Below, piece by piece: positions 14,180 to 27,500 of a stretch of DNA of 64,000 nt; positions within the stretch are counted from its first letter, which is position 1; each line of letters opens with the position of its first letter. The position numbers and the translations under genes were made by a program. Under the pieces are notes generated by a model. It ran no database searches, had not been told where the DNA came from, and was given only the letters and a program-made list of their open reading frames with translations. The DNA is from Nymphaea colorata (lineage: Eukaryota; Streptophyta; Magnoliopsida; Nymphaeales; Nymphaeaceae), in assembly GCF_008831285.2 (NCBI RefSeq), contig NC_045141.1, positions 21,792,742-21,856,741 on the forward strand, given 5' to 3'.

Positions 14180-15463
14180 AGGCTTCCCTCTCTCAATCCC
14201 CGGTAGATATATAGAAATTTGTATCAGAAAGGAGAAGAACTCGCTAATTCTTTCGACCAATGTCTTCGAATAAAATAATTCAAATACTCAACAAATTCCG
14301 ATAAAGAAGGCAACACAGTGTCTGTTCGTTCTTGCAGAAAAAATATACACAGCTATACACGAAAGCAAAAAACACCAACCAAGGAAAAACCCAAAGGAAG
14401 GAAGCCTTTTATGGTGTCGGAAAAAAAACTCAAAATAGCGGAAACGGAGTGAATGAAAACTCAGTAGATTGAAATGGGTTCCATTAGAGTTCTATCTACA
14501 ATCCTTGAGAGCTAAAACCCAACAAAAATTATCTCTGAATTCATCCGGAAATGGGTTGAAAATGGAAGCAAGGAGGAGGAAGAGGAGGGAGGCATGACCT
14601 TTTCTATATTTGGTCTAATTGCATTACTTTTTTCTGACGTCAAATTTTATGAAATGCATTAAATAAATTTTTTAATTCATTTTCCTGTGTAAATGGATAG
14701 CCAAACCGGTGAAGCAACTTCTCATGCATATCATGTTGACTCGACGGCTTGAACCTTCTTTTCTTCTCTTCGTCTACCTTTTGTTTATTTTCCGATGAAA
14801 ACAGAAAAATATTAAATCTGATAAAAGCGATAGTGCAACGTCAATTCTCAATTACGATTAATTTTATGATTAAATTTTCAGGAAAATGTGCTCACCCTGT
14901 CCCTTTTCGTTAAAAAAAAAAAAAAAAATTCTTTTGAGAGCCAAATGTTTGGTAATAATTACAAAAACGGGCCTTCACTTTTCATGCTTCCAATTAAAAC
15001 TTGTTCCTCTCTATAAACTCACAACAACTCAGAAGCATTTGATTGAAACCATAATAATGTAGTTTTTCTGCTACCATCAAAGCTAACAAGCATTTTAAAT
15101 TAAAAAAAAAAAAATTAACGTTTTCAATATATCAACCTTCTAATACCATTTCTAGCAAAATACAGTTTTAAAGTTCGTAATCTGAAGTCTAATTTATCAT
15201 TACGATGAATATTTGGATGAAAAGTAAAAAGTTTTAAAAAGAAAAGAAAAAAAAAAAAAGTCTTCCTGTAGCCGTCCAAAACAGCCAGCCTCCTGCTTTA
15301 GAACTATAATATTTAATGGTGGTGTAACCATGTGCTCATGCTCTTCAAAATGACAACTATGTCCCTTTCCCTTGGTACGAAGGTGGAACTGCGCCGGTTC
15401 GAGAACTCCACTCAGTCAGATCTACCTTTATTAGATTCGATGTTAGTTGGACCTTTCTTAATT

Positions 15464-15491
15464 GGGTTTGGATTTGGATTTGGATTTGGAC
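15464..15491 (+). repeat. TTTGGA hexanucleotide repeat
   Basis: Four consecutive copies of a tttgga/tttggg hexamer on the plus strand. This explains the repetitive FGFGFG reading frame there. It is a low-complexity tract, not a gene. Confidence 0.8.
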
Positions 15492-16649
15492 TTCGACTTG
15501 TACTGGGATGTTAGCTGCCAACTTTGAATATATCCGGGTCGGATCTTGATCGAATTGGTCTCCCATCCAGATCCAGTTTGATTAGTGTTTAAACCCATGT
15601 TACTTTACCAGGTTCGACTAAACGGATCCAGTTCAGGTCAGTAATGGGATCTTACTGATCCGATGACGTTTGAGTTAATAATTAATTGTTTGGAAACCCA
15701 TGTTTGTTCCATAACGCCACAGAATAAAAAGTGAGTCACAAATATTTGTTTTCGTTTGGTATAATAGGAGGAGTTTGAAAAAAATACGGTAAAGTTTTTA
15801 AGAAAATTAAAAATAATTAAGAATTAGGGAAAAGTAAAATAAATGGGAAATTAATAAGACGACATCGTACATAAAGAATAAATAAGAATTAGAAAATGGA
15901 ACAAGCAGTTTGACATTAGAAAAACATGAAAAAATGTTTAATTGTAAAAGAAACTGGGAAAAACAAATGACGTTTAAAAAAAAGATTTTTTTTTTTTTTT
16001 TTGCTTAAGAAACTCTGGCATGGTTACAACTAAATTCAGATCTTCAACTGCAGTGACAATGTTGAGCATATAAAAATGTCGTTTTACAATGAAAAAATCA
16101 TCGCAAAATCGACAAAAAAAAAATTCAAGTTCCAATGCATTAAGAAGCATGTTTTATGTTTAATCGGCAGGGGGGCAGATGTAGGAGTTTTTTGTTGCAG
16201 AGATTGAATTATAGATTCAAAATTTTAACAAGGGCCGAAATATAAATTTTTATATTTTGAATATAGATTAAACTAAATTTTTTAAAATTTAATCCTCTAA
16301 AAATCGGAGGAGAGGCCATGGCTTTATTTATGACGCAGAGACCTTAAGCATTAAACTTGTTTATTCCCAAAACAATAACATCAATGAGTCGTCTTTACAT
16401 AGATGAATGACATTTTATAAGTAATTAAATGTTGGAATAATAGATATACAAGTCCTTTTGTGGGTTCAATTGAAGCTAAACTAAAAAAGGTGGAGATGTC
16501 TGTGAAAACTAATTAATTCCCCTTTTTTTGGGAAGAAATGAGAAGGCAAAATTAAGCTAAACAAAGATGAGGGAGACCTTTATGAAAATTAATTGCCCTT
16601 TTAAATAAATCATTGATAGGTTGGGAGCAATCAATTCTCACAACTATTC

Positions 16650-16905
16650 CCTCCATAGTTGGTAAACCCATGACTCGGACTTAGATCAGCACATGACTAA
16701 CGGGTCACAGGGTCAGCGAATTGACTCATTGACTCAGTCGAGTTTTAAATAACCTGAATAAGGATGAGTTAGGGCCGAGTCAGGACAAGTTAGACCCAGT
16801 CAGGGGCAAGCCAGCCCAACTTTGATTCATGGCTAGGTTTTTTAGCGATCCGAGCTGACTCTGGCGATTCTTGAGCCAACTTGGCGAGTCAGCCAACTAT
16901 GATTG
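16650..16905. mobile_element. Possible MITE-like remnant rich in GACTC/GAGTC
   Basis: The segment is unusually rich in GACTC/GAGTC words (gactcgg, gactcattgactcag, cgagtcag). It is bounded by a short inverted pair, catagttgg near 16654 and ccaactatg near 16892. GAGTC-rich non-autonomous elements are common in plant genomes. Nine base pairs of terminal match and no clear target-site duplication make this tentative. Confidence 0.35.
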
Positions 16906-19900
16906 CCCCTTCCCCATATAATACTGGAAATTGTGGACTAATTAAGTTGGAGGCACATGATGTTGGGGTCCAGCATCCCCTTGGTCACTCATGACCTTGC
17001 ACTCTCAACGCCCTGGTTATTGCTATACGTGTTTGATAATTTAGTTGATAACACACATGATTTGTCCTTTCAGAGCCACCCATCTCCGTGTCCCCATTGT
17101 TCTCAATCAAAAGATTCTATCTGTTTGTCCATAGTGCCACCCCAAATAAGCACTGGAACATGTTTGGTGCGGAACAAACCTGTCCCAGTGGACCCAAAAT
17201 ATAATCCAAGGCATGCATATATGACTGAATTCAAATCTACCTATTAGAATTTTTTGAAAGAAGATGCATGTGATCTGGCAAATTTTCTTTGGGTTTTTTT
17301 TTTTTTTTGTAGATTAAATTTGCAATAATTCGTTATTGCAAGAAAAGTAAAAGGTTAGGAAATTAAAACAGTAAAGAAGAAAATTCCAAGTGTTCCTTCT
17401 GCCCTTTGACTGTCCATTTAGGACCATGCCGAGTTTGACTGGGTCAAGCATTCCACGGAGCGTTCGAATAAGTCAAGCATCCAGTTTTGCAGCCAATCAC
17501 ATGCAAGCTAGGGGCCAAGTGGACGGCCTAAGATGGACGTGACAGCAGAAGAAACAAATGTTGGCCGTCCATCTTTTGATGGCTTTATCTCGTGTCCACT
17601 AGCTGGGACACATGACCGGAATGGGCCGATCAAGAAAATTGACCGAGCCCACAGAGCATTTAATGTCTTCCTTGCTTCTTTTCTTTGTTTTTTTTTTCTA
17701 AGGAGGTTGACTTTGACCGGCTTAGACTAAGCCCACCCTTTTAAGCCAAGTGGGTCTGATTCAATCACGCAGATCTTTAAATACTTGGCAAAACCTCAGT
17801 TAAATGATCCGTATAAATATTTTATACAAGTTAAAAGCCAAGTATTTGAGCATGATAAGTTAAAAGAATGCCCATTTTCAAAATTTTCCTAGGAAAATAG
17901 TTTCAAGTATTTAAAAATTGATTGGAAACATAAAAACTTTGTCAATAAGAAGGTTGAATAAGATAAAAGAAAACGAGCGCTTCAATACCAAGAAGATGAT
18001 TTTACTAGGAAAAGGTGATCAAGTAGTGGTGCGTTTTATTCGCTCAATATTTTACTTGAAAAGTTGTGTTCCCAGAAGCAAGTGTTTGATCTTGAGTGAC
18101 AAAGTAATAAAGAAAAGCTTAATACGAGGGTGGAAACATTGGAGCCGTGTATTAAATGAGTGGCCAAGGGCAAACTCATCAATATGTTATTCGAATATTC
18201 TACATCAATAAATAAAAGCGACGAATTTTTTAAACTATTATTCATTTTGTACCTACCGCACCCTGACATGCACATTTTTTTGAGTGAACCACAAAGAATT
18301 TGGTTTTTCTTTTTTCGTAAAAGAAATTTCTTTAATATCTTACAAAAAAGAATTGTTTACATTGGTTTGTTGGAGATTTCTCTGAACCAGCCCTAGACCT
18401 TGAGAACAAGAGGAAATTATTCAAACACATTAATTTTGTTGGTGAAGAAGCACAAGGTTTTCTTGAGGGGCAGGCCGACAGTCTAACATCTGAATCCGAG
18501 TAGAGTCAAACTGAATTCAAATCTAAAAAATACATGATGCAATTAAAAAATTTTATTTTTTTCAATGTAATTTTTTTTTTCATTGACCGGAGTGGGGCCA
18601 TGGCCTAGGCGGACCGCCCTTTCCCTCCACCCCTATGAAGAAGTGGGCCTGTTCTGGTTGCCCTTAGTCTTTCAATGACTTTGATGGGGTGATAGCGAGT
18701 CGTGCTTGTTTGATGGACAAACACGGGTTGTCCTAGACAAACGGCCAAAGCGGCCACCATAGGCTTGTAGTGAGGGGTATTAGATTCAAAGCTTTACATG
18801 GCTTATAATAGCTAAAAGAAAAACTAATAATATTATTGAATTTGAAAGTCTTAAATGAAAGAAAAACAAATTTAAGCATATTTATGTCATACAACTAAAA
18901 GTAAGGTGTAATTTTGTGAATTTCATTTTAATTGGGATTAAGCTGATCATTACCAAGTGTTACATGAAAATGACAAGATTCCATATTGATATATGGGAAT
19001 GGGTAAGCTTAAAGCTACTTTGGTTGATTTGATTGTCCTTTCTTTCAAATTTTATCATCTCATAGAAAGCAAAAACTTGCCACCTAAAGAGCCACCAAAT
19101 TGCACTCTTATTTCAACATTTTTGAAACAAATAGAACCTGATAGAAATCTAAGGAGGCGTTGGATGACACCTTCCTCTAACTCAGTTTCTTTTTTTTCTT
19201 TTTTCTTTTTTCTTTTTTTTAAGTTTGATTTTCAAAAACAAGTTTTTTAATGAGCTTTTCAAATTTGGTTTGTTTTGTTTGAGTGATACACTCAAAAACC
19301 CTTTTTCTTTTTTTTTATATAACCTGAGAGGATTAGGTTTTTCACTTCCTTTTACAAGATCAGATTTTGTCAAAACCAAGTTTGAGAAAACCCAATTTTG
19401 ATAGCAAGAGAAACCCTTCAAAAACAGGGTTTTGGAGAGAAAAATCTGCAAAACTTGGTTTTGGGATGTCATCAAGACCGCAAAGTAACAACAGACAAGA
19501 GCTCAAGTTTTATATGACAGGTTAAGATCTTTCAATTGAACATGCCAAGAGCTCCCATCACTTTGATTGCAAATAAGAAACAATATAAGCAAGAAGAAGA
19601 AACTTCAAATTCGAAGTCAAATTACGCTAATTCTTTGGGATATAGTGATTCAGCATGGTTTTGAGTTGCTTTCTTTCATAACTCTTGACACTACATGTGC
19701 TTATGTTTTTCTCTGTGTTGGGTTCACTGTCTCTCATGAACCTGCCCATACTGCTGCAAGATTACTGCTAAAGGACTGCACTTTCAAAGTGAATCTTCTT
19801 CAATCTGTGCCCAAATCATCCACTTTGTGCTATATGTCTCCTTGCTTCGAACAAGCCATCGTAGCACGACGGTGATGCCCATTACTTCTCCCACTAGGAA

Positions 19901-20575
19901 GCCAATCCTCTGCTTCCACATGCAAATTCGTCAAAAGTGTAAGAAAAGTCGACCTTGATATTCCCACCCTGTGTTGGAGTAATCCACCTCTCTTCGTATA
20001 CAAGTTAAAGAAGATGGTGCAGTTGATTCTTCTACTCGGTAATCTGTGCCAATGTGCAAATGAAATGTTCCAAAACCAGAATGATGTAATTTACTTTAGT
20101 ACTTCTTCTTCTTAACTAGAAGAAGTCAAAATGAAGACATATACTTCTGGATTTTGGAGAGAAATTCCTTGATCTACTTGGACCTTTAAAGTTGCGTGAG
20201 ATGGCTTCTGTCAAACGCCAACTTTCTGAAGTTATCTACTGACGTCCCGTCATCTTTCCCTTCTTAGAGTGCTCAAGTTTGACTCGTATAATCCATGGCG
20301 TCAAGTCAAATTCCTGGTAAAATCTTCTCTCTCTAGCTTGGCAAGTGAAATTTTATGAAGATTCTCAACAACTTCCCACAACACATGCACGATTATGTAC
20401 TACATTTACTTAAAACGGACGGTTTGAATTCTAAAAAGATATGGTTTGTTTGCACTAGCAGTTTATGAAAAATTTAGGATGTTGATTCTAAAACTTTTAT
20501 TGCATTCTTCATCAGATAGTCTGAGTTATTGCCTAGGGAGTGTGTATGTGTGAACAAGGTCACAGAAAAAGAGGA

Positions 20576-20600
20576 AGAGAGAGAGAGAGAGAGAGAGAGA
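20576..20600 (+). repeat. (GA)n microsatellite
   Basis: Uninterrupted GA dinucleotides over about 25 bp in intergenic sequence, with shorter GA runs just upstream. Confidence 0.9.
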
Positions 20601-22866
20601 AGTTGAAAAGGAACGGTCAGGTAGGGAAAGGAGAGAACTAGTTGCTGAAAAGTTATGGCTGTCCAGGAAAGTGTTCATGCTGTCAACCCACATCGGTCCA
20701 CCGGGCTCACTCGTTAATTTTTAATCGGAAGATCTCAATGAGGATCTTTTGCTCCAAAAGGGCCAAAAGAGAAAGTTCTTCAACTTTCGGTGTAGTTTAC
20801 AAAACAGGAGGAGTTTTGGAACATGATCTTGTTAGTTTTCGGAGCTCTGGGACTAACATAGATGAACAGATTGAAAACCACATGAATCACTAATTTAATT
20901 AACCTGCGCCACGAATGTAGGTTATGATCAAGCAAACGGACAATTTACAAGGATAAGATTAGATTTTCTTCAACATGAGACCATTTTCATGCACGAATTT
21001 CTAGGCAATAAAACTACTGAAATACTCGATCTGACTAGTGTAGATTTCCTGAATAAATTTATCTTTTATCATCCACATGTATTGGTTCTGATTTGTGAAG
21101 ATTCAAGTTGGGTGGTGTAGAACCTTTAGATACAATCACCACCTTCGGGAAAAAAAATTTTACAAGTAGAAGAATACAAGAAGAAGAAGAAGAAAAAGTG
21201 TCATCTTTCCAAAAGCGAAAATGACAAATGCATGTTGGCTTTATGGGCCTGGAACTCGTGCCACTGCCCAATTATACTTTACATGAAACCAGGCACGGGA
21301 TCCTAGAGAGAAAATGTACATCTCTCTTTCCCCACTCTCTCTCTCTTTCTCTCGCTAGATGTGTCTCACATTTTGTTTGTCTTTATCTACTTTGAACTCA
21401 ACTCATGGGGCGAAAATTGAGCCTTTTATAGTTTCCATAACTTAGAACCATTAGAGTGCATTGCATATGTTCTTAAGTGGAGATGAGCAAACAATTCAGA
21501 TATGGTTATAGGGCTTGCTTTTTAGCAGTACTAGTCCAATTCAAATCCGATTTTCATGTATTTGGATAATTTGATTTGAATCGAAGCCATTTGAACAATT
21601 GTTGTCTCTTATTGCCAGCGATTAAATTGCAAAAAGTAGAGGTGTACCGAGAGGTGAAATCTAACTCCCTGCACCCGGTGTTCAAGGCTGCTTCAGAACA
21701 TGGGTGGCTGTGCATGGCAAATTTTGAAAAGTGACCAACTCCAATTAATCCTAAAAAGGCGTGAAAGTGCAAAAATATTCATATGGCAAAGAATATGTAC
21801 GAAAAAATTTATCGTTGTGCGTATTCAAGTGAACGGCTAACTGGGAAAAAAGAAAGGGAAAAAGGTGGAAGACGAGAAACATGACACAAAAAAAAATCGG
21901 ATAGAAAAATTTTCACCAATTTCTTTTGTTGGTAACAGTGAGGGATGACAGGCAGGCCAACTCCATCTACTAATGCAACAACCACGTCCGAGCTTGCTCT
22001 TCCATGGACATAGAAATTTACAGAGTTACGAAGTTATAATGGTGAAGATCCACCTTGAAACGGAAAGACTGCAAATGGAATCCATGGATTTACAGAAGTT
22101 CACTGTCGAGGGCCTCTACAGGCCAAAAATCTGGTCTGAAAAATTACTCAATTCCTGGACATTTTCATTTCCACGAGAATGTCAGGAAATAGTTAAAAAT
22201 AGAAACCAACGGAAGGTAGACTGCCAATGGAAGTTATTTTTTTAATAGTTTGTGATACATTTTTTGTGAACAGTGGACTACTCTCGAACATGTTGGCATA
22301 CACGAAAGAATCAACATTGCCTGATATTGCTATATAGAAACTAAAATAACCAATAATATCAGAAATTGAAAAAGAAAACCAATTAGCACTAATGTAGTTT
22401 AACATGTTTGCGATATAACAATGATTCAATCAACAATGTACCCACCCATGGAGTCACCAACGAAAACCGCGAACTTAATAATAGCGGGAAAGGAATTAAG
22501 TTAAACAATTCTATTTCTGTATCGCTCTCCAAAGACACCAAGCTCTCAGGCTTCCAATAACTTGATATTTTCAAGGTACCATATAGAAACCAACTGCTGA
22601 TGTGCTGCTGTTTAGAAATATTCGACACAACAGTTTGCCTCCTCCGCAAACCATATCTAACCTTGTAATTTTTAACAGAAACAAAAAGCTGCTCTCTGTC
22701 GATATCGATGCTTGATTCTTGTTACTCCAGACACTCGGGCAGACATCCATGATTAAACGCAACCAGGCCAATTTTTCATTTCAACATCTTGGCATTGTAG
22801 ATTTCCATGTACGTATACCTTCGGTTGCATCAACTGTCCAAAACATGCAAATAAATTCATACTTGA

Positions 22867-24454
22867 CTATGACGTACAATTCCACAGAGATGAGACTGAA
22901 CAACAAACAAGCAAGTTTTCCCAAGTCGCGCGCATTTTCAGATGAGGAAACACCATGATAACTGAACAAACTAGAAAACAAGAAAGTGGCGTGGACTTTA
23001 CCAGTATAATAGGTGGTAATGAGAACTGAATCTGCAGCCTTGAGAAGCCATCCACAGCAAATAAACACTTGAACCCAGGAATGCTTGAATGCCCACTGTG
23101 CATAAATTAAATGGTCAAGGGCTTACAATAGAAAAGGAACTGCTAGAAAAAATATGTCCAAAGTTTCTCTTTTTTTTTTTTAATTTTTCTCCTTGATGCC
23201 AGGGTGACTCTTTAGGGTTGTTTAGTAGGCATTTTCTAAGTCACTGCAGCAACTTGAACAACCCAATGCTAAAAGAAAGCTACTCTTTGGAAAAGGAAAA
23301 AGTGAACACAAAAGAAATTACATTTCTTTTGCATATGAATTTGCTTGTCGAGAATAAAATGAAACAAGTAAAGCTTAACTCACTTCAAAAGATAGGTGAA
23401 GTTTCCATGTTGAAATTCTTCAATGGTAATGCCTTCTTCTTTTGAGTACCTTTAGTGAAGTACAATCCCAACAAAAGCACATGAGGAAAGTAAACGAACT
23501 ACAGGATACAACATCTCCTCTAACATTAGAGCGTAAAACCAATTCCACATAATATCTACTGATAAATGAATGGGAAAAACATGTCGACCCAAAGGATTTC
23601 AGGATAAGGCCATGTGGGCTGGTTAGGAGAACAGAATCTAGAGTTGCATAAAATGTCAATGGCTGCAATCACCATACATCAGCACTAAGGTATGTAAGTA
23701 TGTAACAAACTTCTGTTTTTTTAAGTGCTTTAATATGAAATAGCTCAATCATAAGAAATAGATTGTAAAAAAGAGTATAAGGCATTCAAAGAAAGTAGGG
23801 TAAAGAAAATTTTGATATGTAAGAGAAAACAGGAACAGAGGATGAGAGAGAGAGCAGGGGAAGTTTCAACATTGGGAGTCCACAGATTGCACAAAGGGGA
23901 GGTATGGAGTTGCTCTTTCGCACCTGATCTTCTGTACTTTACATTTTACAGTTCCTTTGAAAGGCTCACACTGAAGTTGGTTATTGCTTTCTTTACTGAT
24001 TGTGAAGGGATTTTTTAGGTTACAATTAATATTGATCTCTTAAGAGATGTTCAACGTAACCATGGACAAATACTGTTTTTAGGTTAATACTATTTCCTCA
24101 GCAAGCTATCCTTCTCTAAGAAAACATAATCATGAATAAGTATTCTTCGTCGGTTAATACTATTCTTTAGGCAAAAGAGAGAGAGAGAGAGAGAGAGAGG
24201 GCAACATAAAATACTTAGAGATGCAGTCCTTCCATCTATGCTGAAACCAACTGTGCATGTTCCTTGATAAGTCTCAAGGTCCAAGCAAATACAGGCTCTT
24301 CAAAGAGGCTGCTTTGATACAACTTAGAAGCAGGTGCAGCGGTGCAGGTGTAGGTGCAGCAACTGACAATTTGCTTTCTTTTTTGCTGAATCATAAATAG
24401 AACCGTAATTTGTTAATGTTGTTGTTTGTGGACAATTATACAGTTATATATACA

Positions 24455-24492
<38 letters not shown>

Positions 24493-24527
24493 CATATATA
24501 TATACACATATATATATATATATATAC

Positions 24528-24566
<39 letters not shown>

Positions 24567-27500
24567 CTGAAACCATGTTCTTTTTGGTAAATACCATACC
24601 CGCACTCTGAACCTGTGTGACATAGCTGAATGTAGAAGGAACAATTTTTGACATTTTATCATAAGCAACAAACGTTCTCAAAGACGAGTCATACAAGTTT
24701 CTTTTTATGATTCAAGCATCACCATATCCACTAGAACGAAGGGATACAAATTGATAATAAAAAAAATTCTATCAACACAAGGGAGATTTTCAAAGGATTA
24801 AAAACAATGAGGAATCCTTGAAAAATCCACCAAGCACCATATATGCAGCTTAATATTAAAAATTCATATTCAGCATAAACTTGGCCAACAAGGAATAAAA
24901 CACCAAGAAAGACTAAATATACCTCCATGGAGACTTGTTCTCACAAAATCGGGAAATTCCATTCATTGCTGCAAAAGAGTCTACATGAACCAAGCAATCG
25001 GCTGCCTTAGTCGAGCCATCTTCCACTGAAATAGGCATGAATAAAGTGATTGGAGACTGATATGATTATGGAGAAAGTGTAAAATTCAAGAAACAACATT
25101 AATCAAAGAATTCACGTATTAAATTTTTACATTTTAAGAAGAAAGGGGACGGAATTGAACCAGAACAAGTGGTGAACACTTCCAACTAGATGGGAGCATA
25201 CCCCCACAAGCAAGTATGTTTACCAAATATGGCAAGTGGCTCCTTCAGGCCCTTCTGGCCTTCTCCCTCCCCTCCCCACTAACCCACCCACCCACCCCCC
25301 CACCACAAAAAAAAACACACACACACACAAACAAACTAAATGGCAAAATAACTGTAGAGATCAGATTACAAAAATATCCTTTTTTTGAACATAACAGAAA
25401 TAATAAATTTATAAACATGTCAGATTAAAAAGTGTAATGTCTCTCAATAAAATGTCATGCGAAATACCTTTACCTATCTTGTGTAAAGACTTGAGGGCAT
25501 AAGCAGCTGGATAGTTTGAATATGAAGCCACACTTGTGATGACTGAACATCCTAGACTAGATTCATCTTAAAATGTAAGTGAAAGTGATGAATATAAATA
25601 TAAGCCAACTAACAAGATCATGTTATCTAATTATCTAAATGGCACTAACCAACCTGACCAGCAGGGATCCAATCAACATTAGATAAAGCAACTTCCACAC
25701 ATTCTTTTTCCTATTGATATGGCTGCAAAAATCAACTCGTTAAGACTGCTTCACTGACATAGAAACATGGTTCAGTAAACAGAATAGAGTATGGATAGCT
25801 AATGTCTCCCTAAAACTTAACAAGATTAAACATGTGCAGGCATGTGCATGCTCACAACATATGCACGGAGACACAAAAGGACCACAGAAAATTAATGATG
25901 ATATGGGATCTCAAGATGCCATTAAAACATACTTTGCATAAGATTACAGTTGAGTAGACAAAAGCACAAGAAGAAACAAGACACAGACCATTACGTTAAG
26001 ATACACTACTTATGACAGTTTGTGAAACTCAACACAAGTTTGCAAAAGTTTCAGCAGCGTACTCATGATTAACCTACCAAATTGTCACAAAAAAGAACTA
26101 CAGCCTCCACTGATTGCTCAATATTTGATTCAAACAGTCCTAGCAGGACATGTAGCAAACTATAAAAATAATTTGTGTACTATGAAGGCATTTCTGTCAT
26201 TCTTGCAACACTCAGAATTTCCTTTTAGAAGAATGGTTGATTTTATGCAGAATGTCGGACTTAGGTAGTTCAACAAATCCTAGATGGAAACTTCTCATGA
26301 GATCTTTCCCACACCCACAATCGCAACTAGAAATAAGTGTGCAAGTTTGCAAAAAATTTACTGTAAGTTACAGACTTTGCAGCTAACAAAGTGCAGTAAC
26401 CATTAACGAAGTTGAACTTTTGACTTACATCCTAGCAGCTGCAACGGCTGCAGACAAGTTGAACATAGGAACTGATGGGATGATGAAACGGAGCTCCTGC
26501 CACATATTATAATACATAAACCACATGTATATAGTACCAATACAACTCAAATTATCTCAAACCATGCCTCAGCTAGCAAGCAAACCTTGTGTGGGAGCTT
26601 TGAATACAGCATCACAAACAAAAGGACTGGGAGACCATATGGCAACAGTCTCCGGTCAATCAGCATCCCTACCTGCAGGAAATAACCATTTTGTCATACG
26701 AGAAACAAGATAGTAGAGTGCCATGTGAAGGTGCTCTGGGTGTTATCAAAGAGTACCCCTACCAAGTTTATCACAGAAATATGCAAGGTTCAGCATGCAG
26801 TGGCATATATATTATTTTTATTAGTCAATGGCATAGCATCCTTTCCTCCAAAACATAGAAAACTTACAAAATAAAGAACCGTCATACAACAGGCTGGTTA
26901 TTGGTTATCCTTGCTGACAGCTGCCCAAAAATTATAATGGGAACCCTATGCATTACCATTCCCATGGACCACCTACTTTTGATGCCAAGGAGTCAACCAG
27001 ACAGAGATGAATCCACCATGGAAGTTTAAAAGGTTTCATATGCAATTCATATGATTCAAGCAGATTATACCCCAAAATTAAACATACCAATACAGTAAAA
27101 CAGAAGAAGAAAATAGTATGCAGAAAAGAGCTGAAAGGGTTAGCTCGTCACTTGAACTTACCAAGCATAGAGGATATGCGGCAAGCATGGACCGAGGAAG
27201 AGCTGAACTGAAATACCAGTAGAACACATGAGTCTGAATGATAGTCCATGTCAAAGAGAAACATAGCTATGGTCAACGGTGATGTCGTATTTGGACAGGA
27301 TAACTTAATAAGGGCATGTTGTCCATTAGTAGGGGTAGCAGAGGAATGTGTTGTTACATAATCACTAATAACAACAATAAATAACAAGGGACTATTATTA
27401 GTGCAGAAACAGAAACTACAACATAAATGTGTTCTGCATTAGACACGAAGAATAAACCAAATCTGTTTCTATGTTATGACTTTGATCTAGACAAAGACCA

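Larger units (their letters stand above)
14180..22866. other. Long intergenic region, repeats and low complexity
   Basis: About 8.7 kb between the GATA start and the ALG12 3' end. It is AT-rich with many A or T homopolymers. It contains a TTTGGA-type repeat near 15464, a GACTC-rich segment at about 16650-16905, a GA microsatellite at 20576-20600 and several T-rich tracts (about 15990, 17297, 18571, 19190). The open frames here, up to about 100 codons, match no family I recognise and lack credible splice partners. The first few hundred bases are presumably the GATA promoter and 5' UTR. Confidence 0.55.

Noticed and set aside
19567-19875. 102-codon plus frame in the GATA-ALG12 intergenic region
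   Set aside because: Composition is compatible with a chance frame, no family is recognised and no flanking exons were found.
24410-24696. Poly-Ile/Tyr frames of 66-86 codons on both strands
   Set aside because: They are translations of the TA microsatellite in ALG12 intron 17.
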